Assembly: GCA_910578275.1 (NCBI GenBank)
Contig: CAJTPR010000003.1
Location: 1-64,000 of the forward strand
Length of the DNA: 64,000 nucleotides
From: an uncultured Bacteroidales bacterium
GTDB lineage: Bacteria; Bacteroidota; Bacteroidia; Bacteroidales; P3
Direction: 5' to 3'
Every line of letters starts with the position of its first letter. Position 1 is the stretch's first letter. Below are positions 52,825-64,000 of this stretch, piece after piece. Position numbers and translations under genes: made by a program. The notes under the pieces were generated by a model. That model was not told the DNA's origin, did no database searches, and worked only from the letters and a program-made list of their open reading frames with translations.

Positions 52825-55140
52825 TCAAAAAGCCAAAATGCAACGAACGTAGTGGTATGCGGTCTTACTCGTACATTGCATGTACAGATATCCGTAATCA
52901 TTTATCATGGCTACGTAACGGGCATCCCGTTTGTCGTATTCGGAAGATGTCCAATAGAGGTCGAAAGGAGTGGTAAAAAGGTGTTTGTCTGCAGGGGCTA
53001 TTTTTTGCATCCATGCGTTGAGTTTGTCACAGATGCCTTTTTGTCCATACCAGAAAAAGGCATTCGAAGCACGGCTGTTTTGCTCTTCTGGTTGTCTCAA
53101 AATGGAAACTCCGCCTAAATTTTGCCATATATCCCACCATTGACCTGCACTCGGTAAGATCCAGCCACTGGTATTTTGAGGCGCATCCAGACTGTCAATC
53201 GCCTGAAAGATCCGAGCTAGGGTGAAAGCGGGGTAGGCTTCCTTGTTCAGGCCGTGGTCGAATCTTTTTATTCGGATGCGTTCGTAATTGCCTAAACCGC
53301 TTATGGCTTGAAAACAATCTTTTTTTCGAATGGCTTTCGATTGCTCGTTTGTATTCCATGGCCCCCAAGCACAGGCTTTTCCGTTATTGGCTTTTTTTAC
53401 GGACATCGCCAATCCGTGTGGTTGGGCGACACCGGCTTTGCGCAAGGCTTCTTTTTCGGCAATTCCTATGCGGTTGGTGTCGGTTTGGAATACAATTCCG
53501 ATAACCTGTTTCCCTTCCGCTGGTTGGGGAAGTTCGGCGGCCATTTCAAAGGTTCCGTCTGCATGTACGACACGCAATCCTCCATCGCTCCAAGTACCGT
53601 CTTGGTAAAAAAAATCTCCGATTTTCAAGTCGTCTGCCGTATAAAAACAATCTTTTCTTTCTTGTTTTGGTGTTTTGCACGATACCAGCCACGAGGTAAA
53701 AAACAATAAAGGCAACAGACAACGGCATTTTTGAAAAGACAGTTTTTTTTGGAGTTTTTCAAGCAGGGTGCGTATGCTGAACGAGCAGAAGACTGCAAAC
53801 CACGCCAGAGGCACCAGGCAGATATAAAAACGTGTGGCCGAATAGGACAATATGGCCCAGAGGGGTGCCCAGACGGAATGATCCATATGATAAAGCAATA
53901 TGAAATAAAGGCTCAGCGCCATGGCAGGCACGAGAAAATTCAAAAGGGAAGCCTTCCTCTTAAAGACAAAAAAGAGTTCCAATACAAAAACCGTCGTAAA
54001 GACATAGAAGGTCCAGCCATAGTATTTGCTTTGGAAAAGAAAGAGAAATGAATCTTTTAAAATCGTCTGGGCGCGAGGAATATCGATAAAAAGACGTTTG
54101 ATGAAAAAGTTTTCGGTGGCCATGTTGCCGGTAAACCGATATAATGCCCAGAAAATGAGTACTCCTATGATGGAAGCAGTCCAAAGTAGAAAGTCTTTGC
54201 CGGGAATCCGCATTCTGAAACTTTCGTACAGGAGAACGACACCCAAGGCACAGGGCAATACGATGCCGTCGCTACGGGTCAGGCAACTTGCAGAGAGGAA
54301 CCATGCACTCAACCACAAAAGACAGGTGTTCCGGATTCCTTTACGGCATTGGAAGACATAGTCTATGCCGTACAAGGTTCCAAAACTTGCGTAAATGATA
54401 TGCGGGGCGTTGGTCATGGATCCAAAAGATATTTTCAACAAGTATGGTGTCAGCATGGTGAAAAAGGTGGCCAGGATGGCGCTCAAGTTGTTGGAGTTCC
54501 GTTTGATTAGCCCGTAAAAAGCCAGAAGGAACGATACGAACATAAAGGCGGGTATGCTTTTAGCCGTTTCCGGATTAAACAGGTGGATATATGCGAACGA
54601 AAGCTGAGTGAGCGGGGCATATCCTATATAACTGGTAGGCACCCGCATCAAGGGACTTTCTTCTGGGCGGAAAATAGCCAATCCCCGCAGGGTGTGTTCA
54701 CGGGAAACCATATAGCCGATGGTCTCGTATCCGTTGATACTGTCAATATCCTCCGGAAGGCAGAAAGGATAGAACAGGGTATTTTGAAAATTGATGTATG
54801 CAAGGTAGGCCACAAAGCCGAAAAAAACACACCAGACAAGGTTCAGACAATACAAGCGGGGCCTTTTAAGGCTGAGAGGTGGCAATGATTGGTGGCATGC
54901 GAAGAAAAGAGAAGCCCAGAGAAGGATAAGAAAGATGGCGGCCAAAGATACGGAAATGCAGGTCAAGGGAATATTCGCCCAATCCAAGACCAGCATGGAG
55001 AATACGATTTGGGCAATACCTCCCGGAAAGGAGAGCCCGATGATTTCCTGCCAGCAGAGAGTATTGTTCCTGTTGAGCCACAAGACACAGGAAAAGCCTG
55101 TAAAAAAAACTATTGATAAACCAAGGGCTACCATGAACAA
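52825..55140 (-). CDS. GT-C-like membrane glycosyltransferase fused to an exported FISUMP/DUF1566-type domain
   Basis: A 771-residue protein of two unlike halves. Residues 1 to about 460 hold some eleven hydrophobic segments with a first loop containing LPEDIDSINGYE, as in lipid-linked-sugar (GT-C) glycosyltransferases. At about 474-488 comes a further hydrophobic run ending LVSC, which looks just like a lipoprotein signal with lipobox (C488). Residues 489-771 form a soluble domain with GDFFYQDGTWSDGG, GWILPSAGQWWDIW, LYWTSSEYD and YHYVRCILAF, the pattern of FISUMP/DUF1566 surface lipoproteins. An A8 tract (53743-53750) lies near the joint. The gene is AT-rich and last in a four-gene cassette. 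The donor, acceptor and reason for the fusion are unknown. Confidence 0.7.
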   Translation of the reverse strand: MFMVALGLSIVFFTGFSCVLWLNRNNTLCWQEIIGLSFPGGIAQIVFSMLVLDWANIPLTCISVSLAAIFLILLWASLFFACHQSLPPLSLKRPRLYCLNLVWCVFFGFVAYLAYINFQNTLFYPFCLPEDIDSINGYETIGYMVSREHTLRGLAIFRPEESPLMRVPTSYIGYAPLTQLSFAYIHLFNPETAKSIPAFMFVSFLLAFYGLIKRNSNNLSAILATFFTMLTPYLLKISFGSMTNAPHIIYASFGTLYGIDYVFQCRKGIRNTCLLWLSAWFLSASCLTRSDGIVLPCALGVVLLYESFRMRIPGKDFLLWTASIIGVLIFWALYRFTGNMATENFFIKRLFIDIPRAQTILKDSFLFLFQSKYYGWTFYVFTTVFVLELFFVFKRKASLLNFLVPAMALSLYFILLYHMDHSVWAPLWAILSYSATRFYICLVPLAWFAVFCSFSIRTLLEKLQKKLSFQKCRCLLPLLFFTSWLVSCKTPKQERKDCFYTADDLKIGDFFYQDGTWSDGGLRVVHADGTFEMAAELPQPAEGKQVIGIVFQTDTNRIGIAEKEALRKAGVAQPHGLAMSVKKANNGKACAWGPWNTNEQSKAIRKKDCFQAISGLGNYERIRIKRFDHGLNKEAYPAFTLARIFQAIDSLDAPQNTSGWILPSAGQWWDIWQNLGGVSILRQPEEQNSRASNAFFWYGQKGICDKLNAWMQKIAPADKHLFTTPFDLYWTSSEYDKRDARYVAMINDYGYLYMQCTSKTAYHYVRCILAF

Positions 55141-55625
55141 AAGGGTTTATGTATGGGGAGAACCACTAATGTCGTATCGTCTGTTTCGTATGGTAATATA
55201 TCTTTTCCTCCGTTTCCGATTACGATGACATGTGTCAAGGGAAATGGGGAACCGAACCGGGAATATTCATTTTTGGTAACTATTTTTCTGGGATATAGGA
55301 ATCGTGTGGAGAAAAGTTTGCTTGCACAATGATGAGAATAGAACAAATCGCTGTGTGCATCATAGATGAATGATTCGGCATCGGGAAGATAAATGACAGC
55401 ATCTTCCGGTGTATTTTCCCGTATATATCTGGAAAAAGTATAGATTCCACCCATTTTCGATGCATAACGGTCTTCAAGGGGAAGGTGCCTGTTTTGTCTG
55501 GCAAAATGATAATCACCTTTCACCCTATAGAGGAGATATTCATAACCCGGATCCAGGCGACAAAGCTTACAGAGAGCCAAAGCCGCTACCAAGCCAATCA
55601 AATTATATAACAAAATCTTCTTCAT
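55128..55625 (-). CDS. Small membrane-anchored protein of the glycan cassette
   Basis: A 165-residue protein with one N-terminal membrane segment (ILLYNLIGLVAALAL) and a hydrophilic remainder likely outside the cytoplasm. I do not recognise the family; the YIRENTPEDAVIYLPD segment recalls the extracytoplasmic domains of membrane glycosyltransferases. It overlaps the following glycosyltransferase gene by 13 bases, so they are translationally coupled. An ATG seven codons upstream overlaps the FAD-protein gene and is also possible; the chosen ATG follows that stop by four bases. Confidence 0.75.
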   Translation of the reverse strand: MKKILLYNLIGLVAALALCKLCRLDPGYEYLLYRVKGDYHFARQNRHLPLEDRYASKMGGIYTFSRYIRENTPEDAVIYLPDAESFIYDAHSDLFYSHHCASKLFSTRFLYPRKIVTKNEYSRFGSPFPLTHVIVIGNGGKDILPYETDDTTLVVLPIHKPFCSW

Positions 55626-55629
55626 CTCG

Positions 55630-57195
55630 TTATTTTTTTGTTTCATGATATTCCTCTTCCGTATTCACCGCCCAGATATTTGCCTTTTCAGTGCGTCCGC
55701 TGGAGATGTTCTTGACGGCTTCCATGGCCGTAAGCATGGAGTGGTCCATGTTGTTGTAGCGGTGCTGCCCGTTACGGCCAATGCAATAAAGGTTTTCAAT
55801 CTTGTCCAGCCAGGCCTTTACCTTATCTAGGCTGTAGTATGCGCCGTAGTAAGACGGGTATGCCTTCTTGACTCTGATTCGGGTGGCGTCTAACACGTCT
55901 TCCTTGTCGATCACATGGATTTTTTCCAGTTCGTCTACAGCCATGCGGATAAAATCCTGCTCTTCCATCTTCCAAAGCGCGTCGCCTTCGGTACAGAAGT
56001 ATTCCATGCCGATAAACATCGTATTTTCATAATCGGCCACCATATAAGGTGACCAATTGTTGAAAATTTGCAACCTGCCTACCTTCACATCCCTTTCTTG
56101 CACATAAATCCAAGTGTCTGGAACACGTCCTTGATAGGTCTTGATTTTTGTTTTGTTTGCTATTGTCAGTTTCTTCACAAGTACGCCTACGGTAATGAAG
56201 TCGCGATAGGGAAGTCCGGTGGCAATCTTTCGCACTTCTTCAGGAATCTCCACGCCTTTGATGGAAGCTACCAGGTCGCGCAAGGGCATGGAAGAGATAA
56301 AGTAATCACAGTCCATGCGTTTGATTTGTCCGTTTTCCTCCACTTCCGCCGCCACCACGTGATTTTTTTCTACGCAAATACCTAAGACCTTGTTGCCCAT
56401 AAGTATTTGCCCTCCGGAATTCTTTATGTCCTGGGCCACGGTTTCCCATAACTGACCTGGACCGAACTTGGGGTAGACGAACTGCTCTATGAGCGAGGTC
56501 TCCACTTTCTTCTGATTCAGGTTCTTTTTTCGGAAAGGCTTGGTAAGCATGTCTTTCAAGATGGCGGCCACCGACAACCCCTTTACCCGTTGCGATCCCC
56601 AGTCCGCCCCTAACTCGGAAGGATGAATGCCCCATACTTTCCGTGTATAGTCTTCGAAAAACATCCGGTAGAGCGGTTTCCCGAAACGGTTGATATAGAA
56701 ATTTTCCAAAGAAGTCTCGGGCAGCTTGTGCATGGACGCCAGCAAGAATCCGAAACCTGCCTTGAAGGTACGCACCAGGCCCATATTGGCGAAAGTCTGC
56801 CATTTAAGGGAAATGGGATAGTTGAAGAACTTGCGCAGGTAAAAGATTCGCGATACCCGTTCGCGTATGAGCATCACCCTGTTTTCTTGCGCAGGGTCGG
56901 GACCGTCAGTCGCATATTTCTTGCTTGTCTTATTCAAAAGGACATCGTCCATCGCAGGCTTTCCTTGTAAGGGCATGATACGGTTCCACCATGCCATCAC
57001 GTCGTCGTTTTTAGAGAAAAAACGGTGGCCACCTATGTCCATGCGGTTTCCTTTATAGTTGACCGTTTGTGAAATGCCGCCGATTTGCTGGCTTTCCTCC
57101 AAGACAATGGGGTGGATTTGTGTTTTCTGCAACAGTTCGTAAGCCGCTGTAAGTCCGGCAGGACCGGCTCCGGCGACAATGGCGTTTTGGCGCAT
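55630..57195 (-). CDS. FAD/NAD(P)-dependent oxidoreductase, UDP-galactopyranose-mutase-like
   Basis: A 521-residue flavoprotein. The dinucleotide-binding loop is AGAGPAGLTAAYELL near the N-terminus, followed by an ExxxxxGG-type second motif (EESQQIGGIS) and GGHRFFSKND. Segments such as VWGIHPSELGADWGSQR resemble the amine-oxidase/Glf group, to which UDP-galactopyranose mutase belongs. Such genes often sit in surface-polysaccharide loci. The ATG giving MRQNAIVAG lies 5 bases after gtrA; the longer frame overlaps that gene. The reaction is inferred, not shown. Confidence 0.8.
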   Translation of the reverse strand: MRQNAIVAGAGPAGLTAAYELLQKTQIHPIVLEESQQIGGISQTVNYKGNRMDIGGHRFFSKNDDVMAWWNRIMPLQGKPAMDDVLLNKTSKKYATDGPDPAQENRVMLIRERVSRIFYLRKFFNYPISLKWQTFANMGLVRTFKAGFGFLLASMHKLPETSLENFYINRFGKPLYRMFFEDYTRKVWGIHPSELGADWGSQRVKGLSVAAILKDMLTKPFRKKNLNQKKVETSLIEQFVYPKFGPGQLWETVAQDIKNSGGQILMGNKVLGICVEKNHVVAAEVEENGQIKRMDCDYFISSMPLRDLVASIKGVEIPEEVRKIATGLPYRDFITVGVLVKKLTIANKTKIKTYQGRVPDTWIYVQERDVKVGRLQIFNNWSPYMVADYENTMFIGMEYFCTEGDALWKMEEQDFIRMAVDELEKIHVIDKEDVLDATRIRVKKAYPSYYGAYYSLDKVKAWLDKIENLYCIGRNGQHRYNNMDHSMLTAMEAVKNISSGRTEKANIWAVNTEEEYHETKK

Positions 57196-57200
57196 GGCGA

Positions 57201-57641
57201 TTAGTTTTTCTTTGGATTGAATAGTATGTATTTGCGGGCCAGAAAATTCCACAGAAATACGAGAACGGTGGAAATTATCTTGGACAGCAGGTAGTGGATT
57301 TCCATTAGATCGGTAAAAACATACATGACGAGTGTATTCAGACCCAATCCCGCCATGCCGATCAAGGCAAAGAACAAAAACTCCACATAGCGGTTCTTTA
57401 CTCTTCCATGTTGAAAGACCCAGAGGGTGCTTATGATGTAGTTGATTGACAACCCGATGATAAAGGCTGCCGTGGCGGAGACCAGATAATGCAGGCCGAC
57501 GTATTCGGTAAGCAGGAAAAGGCTTCCGAAATCAGCCACAAAAGCGATTCCGCCAACAAAGACATAACGGAAAAACTGCACGAGTGTATTCTCTGTCGAT
57601 TGGAGAAACAATTTTCCGAATAGGATTTTGGGCAAACTCAT
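57201..57641 (-). CDS. GtrA family membrane protein
   Basis: A 146-residue protein with four hydrophobic segments. Typical GtrA features are QFFRYVFVGGIAFVADFG near the start, then NYIISTLWVF and FLWNFLARKYILF. GtrA proteins are thought to flip undecaprenyl-phosphate-linked sugars across the inner membrane, or help the partner glycosyltransferase. It is the first gene of the AT-rich cassette and is followed within 5 bases by the FAD protein. Confidence 0.9.
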   Translation of the reverse strand: MSLPKILFGKLFLQSTENTLVQFFRYVFVGGIAFVADFGSLFLLTEYVGLHYLVSATAAFIIGLSINYIISTLWVFQHGRVKNRYVEFLFFALIGMAGLGLNTLVMYVFTDLMEIHYLLSKIISTVLVFLWNFLARKYILFNPKKN

Positions 57642-58087
57642 GTGTTGACATAGTCATGTTGATGCTGTAAGTTTAATAATAAAAATACATACTTCCAAAT
57701 ATTTTATGAAACAACTTGCTGATCTTTCGGAGCCAAATCTTGTCTCGGATTGTGAAACTTATTGCTCGTGAGCCACTTGCGGCTTGCCGTAAAACCATCT
57801 TCTCTGTTTTGCGGGTAGGAAGACATTCCGGCCGCCAGGCGGCCGGAGCGATTTTTCCCGTTGCTTTTCTTGCCCTGTATTTTTGTTATTATATTTGCCA
57901 TCCTTTGCGAATGCGGCATCAAACATGGAAACGTGACGTCTGCGGTGTTTTGGCGGATAGTGTTCCCTGTCGTTGCCGGACAAGGACGATTATTTTCCGA
58001 ACCTCCGATACCGGATTCGGGGCGGAGCGGGCGGAAGCGTCTTGAACGACCCGGATCTGTTTTTTGAAGATTGAAAATAAGGATAAG
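57642..58087. other. Divergent intergenic region with hairpin and candidate promoter
   Basis: No convincing gene is seen in these 446 bases. A GC palindrome CCGGCCGCC-A-GGCGGCCGG (57827-57845) precedes a short T run. On the plus strand TTG (57869-57871), a 17-base spacer and TATATTTG (57889-57896) could be the lipoprotein promoter. The gtrA side is AT-rich but shows no clear promoter box. Confidence 0.4.
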
Positions 58088-58480
58088 ATGAAGAAATTGA
58101 TTTTGTTTTTTATCGTCTGCATTTTGTGCCAATCTTGTTTCTCGACCCGCACGAGCGTGGGCGATTACAGGGTGCAGAAAAAAGTGGACAAGGAGGCTTC
58201 TTATAATTACTCGAAGGCAAAACAGGTGTATCTGTTTTGGGGGCTGCTTCCGTTGGGGCGGGCCAGAGCCGCCGTGCCGCCTCATGGCAATTGCGAGATC
58301 AGGACGGGCTTCGGTTTCGTGGATTTCCTTGTGGGGCTCCTGACGGGAGGTGTCGTTACGATGCAGACGATAAAGGTGAAGGCTCCCAAGGTATCGGATT
58401 CCGCCGTTCCGGAAAATGAGGCGCAAGCATCTGTTCCCGGAACGTCCGGTTCCGTCTTGTGCATCGTGACGGAACCGTAG
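58088..58480 (+). CDS. Small Bor-like lipoprotein
   Basis: A 130-residue lipoprotein with signal MKKLILFFIV and lipobox LCQSC (C17). The mature part has a short charged region, then KQVYLFWGLLPLG and a hydrophobic GFVDFLVGLLTGG stretch, resembling Bor/Iss-type envelope lipoproteins. That likeness is loose. The ATG was preferred to an upstream TTG. It stands alone and faces the nitroreductase gene. Confidence 0.7.
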   Translation: MKKLILFFIVCILCQSCFSTRTSVGDYRVQKKVDKEASYNYSKAKQVYLFWGLLPLGRARAAVPPHGNCEIRTGFGFVDFLVGLLTGGVVTMQTIKVKAPKVSDSAVPENEAQASVPGTSGSVLCIVTEP

Positions 58481-58589
58481 GCGCAAGGATCGTTTTCAGG
58501 TTTCTTCTCGTCCGTCGGTCGGAAAACGGTAGGCCGTGTGTGCGGTTCGTCGTTTTCGTCGATGAGGAGGCGTTTCTTTCCCGCTCGCC

Positions 58590-59216
58590 TTACCAGGTGT
58601 TCGTGTGAATCCGTTTCTCGATGTCGATTTCCTTCTGTTTGGGCAGGAAGGCGTTTTGGGCGGGATAACCCATCGTCAGCAGGCAAGTGAGTTCATAGCC
58701 TTCGGGAACACCTGCGATTTCCTTTATCTTTTCGGCTTCGTCGTTCACGGGGATGTGGAATACGGAGCCCAATCCTTCGGCGGTTGCGGCAAGCAGCATG
58801 TTTTCCAGTGCGCACCACGCCGAAGCGAAATAGTTGAGCGAACTTTGCTCCACGGGCCTGAGTAGCGGGCATTGTTTCTGGCGGAAAAAAGGCAGGATGA
58901 GGCGTCCGCTTTCCATGAGCATCTTCTGCTGTTTGGGCAAGGCGTCGGTGAACATTTCCATCTTGTCTTTGTCGTCCGTGTCGTTCACCTCGAAAACGAG
59001 TTCCTTGAACGCTGCCATGTTCTTTTCGAGCGGGGCGACGAATTTGGCGATGTTTTCCCGTCCGCGCACCACGATGAACGCAAGCTGGCGCAGGTGGTCG
59101 TTGGTCGGGGCTTTGAATGCCGCACCGATTACCTTTTTAAGGATTTCGTCGCTTACTTCACGGTCGGAGTAGTCGCGGTAGGTGCGGCGCTTCTCCAAGG
59201 CTTCGTACAATTCCAT
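58590..59216 (-). CDS. Nitroreductase family protein
   Basis: A 208-residue FMN-dependent oxidoreductase. KRRTYRDYSDREV near the start is the FMN-binding arginine motif, KAPTNDHLRQLAFIVV follows, and AEGLGSVFHIPV is the dimer-interface segment. The start was set at MELYEALEKR, the family N-terminus. It is divergent from an AraC regulator, so it may be that regulator's target. A -7-like TAACTTTG (59262-59255, minus) lies upstream. Confidence 0.88.
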   Translation of the reverse strand: MELYEALEKRRTYRDYSDREVSDEILKKVIGAAFKAPTNDHLRQLAFIVVRGRENIAKFVAPLEKNMAAFKELVFEVNDTDDKDKMEMFTDALPKQQKMLMESGRLILPFFRQKQCPLLRPVEQSSLNYFASAWCALENMLLAATAEGLGSVFHIPVNDEAEKIKEIAGVPEGYELTCLLTMGYPAQNAFLPKQKEIDIEKRIHTNTW

Positions 59217-59254
59217 GACAATATGTTTTAAGGCGTGCTTCTTGTTTCCGGTGG

Positions 59255-59262
59255 CAAAGTTA
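59255..59262 (-). promoter_or_regulatory. Candidate -7 element for the nitroreductase gene
   Basis: TAACTTTG on the minus strand matches TAnnTTTG and lies 38 bases before the ATG. No -33 box is visible at the right distance, which could mean dependence on an activator such as the divergent AraC protein. Confidence 0.35.
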
Positions 59263-59277
59263 TCCCGTTCCATTGTC

Positions 59278-59307
59278 TTGTATTTGTCTTATTGTTTCAT
59301 ATATTTG
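59278..59307 (+). promoter_or_regulatory. Promoter of the divergent AraC regulator
   Basis: TTG (59278-59280), a 19-base spacer and TATATTTG (59300-59307) fit the Bacteroidota consensus and lie 37 bases before the regulator ATG. Confidence 0.6.
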
Positions 59308-59344
59308 TCTGATATTCGCATTTGTGTCGATTTGAGCCATTTTC

Positions 59345-60229
59345 ATGGAAGATACCGTCATGCCATACGCGCTGCCCGAAGTGGAGAATCATTCGTTTTT
59401 CTTTATCGACCAACGGGTGGAAGTCAGCCTCGAAGCCAAGTTGCACCGTCATGATGCCTGGGAACTGTATCATGTCGTCCATGGCCGGGGAACCCGGATG
59501 GCGGGCGATACGGTGCAGCCTTTTTCGGCGGGCGAGGTGGCGTTGATTCCGCCCTCGATGATTCATCGTTGGGAATATGCGCCCGACAGCGCGGACGAGT
59601 ACGGACGTGTCCGTTATCTGATGGTGGCTTTCAGCCATTCGTTGGTGGAACGGTGTGTGGAATTGTTCCCGGAACTGCGGAACAGGCTGGCGGGGGTGGA
59701 GTTTCCGGCCGATGCGTTGAAATTCGGACGGGAGAGTTCACGGACGATTCGCAAGGTATTGTCCGAAATGAACGGTATGGACGATCTGGGACGTCTGAGC
59801 GCCATGTTCCGTCTGCTTCCGGTCCTCTTTGCTTCGTCCGACCATATGTTTGCGGGAAAGCCGGTGCGTATCGTGCGGCGCATGCAGCAAATCAGCGCGT
59901 ATGTGATGAAACATTATGTCCATCATATTTCGTTGGATGATATTGCGGCGGAAACGGGCATGAACCATTCGGCGTTCTGTTCCTGGTTCAAGCGTTGCCA
60001 GGGGATGACTTTTTCGCAGTTCGTCACGCGATACCGTTTGAATACGGCTTGCCGGTTGCTTGAACATTCGCAGAAGGGCGTGGCGGAAATCTGCTATGCG
60101 GTCGGGTTCAACGACCTGCCGCATTTCACGAGGGTATTCAGGAAGGAAACAGGCATGTCGCCCTCCGGTTACAGGAAAACGATCCGGGAATGTACGGCCG
60201 TCGAAGGTCCCTCGCCATGCGGCGGCTGA
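59345..60229 (+). CDS. AraC family transcriptional regulator
   Basis: A 294-residue regulator with an N-terminal cupin sensor (HRHDAWELYHVVHG, LIPPSMIHRW) and a C-terminal double helix-turn-helix: SLDDIAAETGMNHSAFCSWF and EICYAVGFNDLPHFTRVFRK, ending in the usual TGMSPSGYRK. The divergent nitroreductase gene is the most likely target. A possible second in-frame start is five codons in. Confidence 0.88.
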   Translation: MEDTVMPYALPEVENHSFFFIDQRVEVSLEAKLHRHDAWELYHVVHGRGTRMAGDTVQPFSAGEVALIPPSMIHRWEYAPDSADEYGRVRYLMVAFSHSLVERCVELFPELRNRLAGVEFPADALKFGRESSRTIRKVLSEMNGMDDLGRLSAMFRLLPVLFASSDHMFAGKPVRIVRRMQQISAYVMKHYVHHISLDDIAAETGMNHSAFCSWFKRCQGMTFSQFVTRYRLNTACRLLEHSQKGVAEICYAVGFNDLPHFTRVFRKETGMSPSGYRKTIRECTAVEGPSPCGG

Positions 60230-60330
60230 ATGATTCCATGCGGCTTGTCGGGGGGCGGCTGAAGACGGTTTTCTTTTGCCTTTCGGCATGACAGGTTCCG
60301 GATAGCGGCGTCTTGACCGGGAAATTACGA

Positions 60331-60360
60331 AAAAGGCCGAAGCGTGCGCTTCGGCCTTTT
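60331..60360. terminator. Bidirectional terminator between the AraC gene and nifJ
   Basis: A perfect 14-bp inverted repeat (AAAAGGCCGAAGCG with CGCTTCGGCCTTTT) with a two-base turn gives T runs on both strands, between convergent genes. Confidence 0.9.
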
Positions 60361-60384
60361 CCAGATAATCCGTTTGGAAACGGA

Positions 60385-63939
<3,555 letters not shown>

Positions 63940-63986
63940 GATTATTTAAGGTTTGCTTTTAGGATTTCTAACATTAGAAACGGTCG

Positions 63987-63994
63987 CAAAGGTA
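63987..63994 (-). promoter_or_regulatory. Candidate -7 element for nifJ
   Basis: TACCTTTG on the minus strand matches TAnnTTTG and lies 48 bases before the ATG. The -33 box would fall outside the window. Confidence 0.55.
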
Positions 63995-64000
63995 CATTTT

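Noticed and set aside
52652..52852. Short plus-strand frame of 66 codons in the 3' region of the fusion gene
   Set aside because: It has no conserved pattern and overlaps hairpins and the end of a convincing gene on the other strand.
52825..55140. Reading the fusion frame as two separate genes
   Set aside because: There is no stop between the halves and no ATG in frame near the lipobox segment, so I report one gene and flag the doubt in the findings.
57716..58045. Plus-strand frame of 109 codons before the small lipoprotein
   Set aside because: No homology I recognise, no start context, and it covers a GC palindrome and a candidate promoter.
57704..58486. Minus-strand frame of 260 codons opposite the small lipoprotein
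   Set aside because: Arginine-rich, without any domain, and opposite a better candidate with a proper lipoprotein signal.

Overview
The window is a stretch of chromosome from a member of the Bacteroidota, most likely order Bacteroidales. Three things point there: the merged str-S10-spc-alpha ribosomal cluster in the Bacteroidota order, SprA (the outer-membrane translocon of the type IX secretion system) between ruvA and gcvH, and promoters of the TTTG-N19-TAnnTTTG type instead of E. coli sigma70 boxes. Most of the window is moderately GC-rich. The segment from about 48.8 to 49.4 kb and the segment from about 52.8 to 57.7 kb look clearly AT-richer by eye. I cannot name the genus from the sequence alone.

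Layout. (1) 0.2-9.8 kb, plus strand: ruvA, the giant sprA, gcvH and ychF. (2) 9.8-16.7 kb, plus strand: a TonB-dependent receptor with its DUF4249 lipoprotein and an AraC regulator, then a flavoprotein reductase, an exported carboxymuconolactone decarboxylase-cupin protein and a lipoprotein alpha/beta hydrolase with a cysteine nucleophile. (3) 16.8-20.6 kb, minus strand: a patatin/POTRA/beta-barrel protein and enolase. (4) 20.7-38.8 kb, minus strand: one continuous translation-gene array from rpsL to rplQ, including fusA, secY, map, infA, rpmJ and rpoA, with one well-formed promoter ahead of rpsL. (5) 39.1-48.4 kb, plus strand: ExbB-ExbD-TonB with a membrane metallophosphoesterase, a lipidated flavin reductase, lysS, a CCG-domain Fe-S protein, a long PurF-type amidotransferase and rfbB. 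(6) 48.6-49.4 kb: tRNA-Asn and decayed AAA-ATPase and RhuM fragments. (7) 49.4-52.5 kb, minus strand: a MATE exporter, purC and a nitroreductase. (8) 52.6-57.6 kb, minus strand: an AT-rich four-gene surface-glycan cassette (GtrA, Glf-like FAD protein, small anchored protein, and a GT-C-like glycosyltransferase fused to an exported FISUMP/DUF1566-type domain). (9) 58-64 kb: a small lipoprotein, a nitroreductase divergent from an AraC regulator, and pyruvate:ferredoxin oxidoreductase (nifJ).

How it works together. The nifJ gene suggests ferredoxin-linked anaerobic metabolism. Several flavoproteins (two nitroreductases, the FMN-reductase-like protein, the lipidated flavin reductase) may draw on such reductant, but this is inference. 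The TonB system would energise receptors such as the one at 9.8 kb. SprA implies a working type IX secretion system, although no protein in this window carries an obvious C-terminal sorting domain.

The best candidates for new biology are the AT-rich glycan cassette with its chimeric glycosyltransferase-lipoprotein, and the exported decarboxylase-hydrolase cassette at 14-17 kb.
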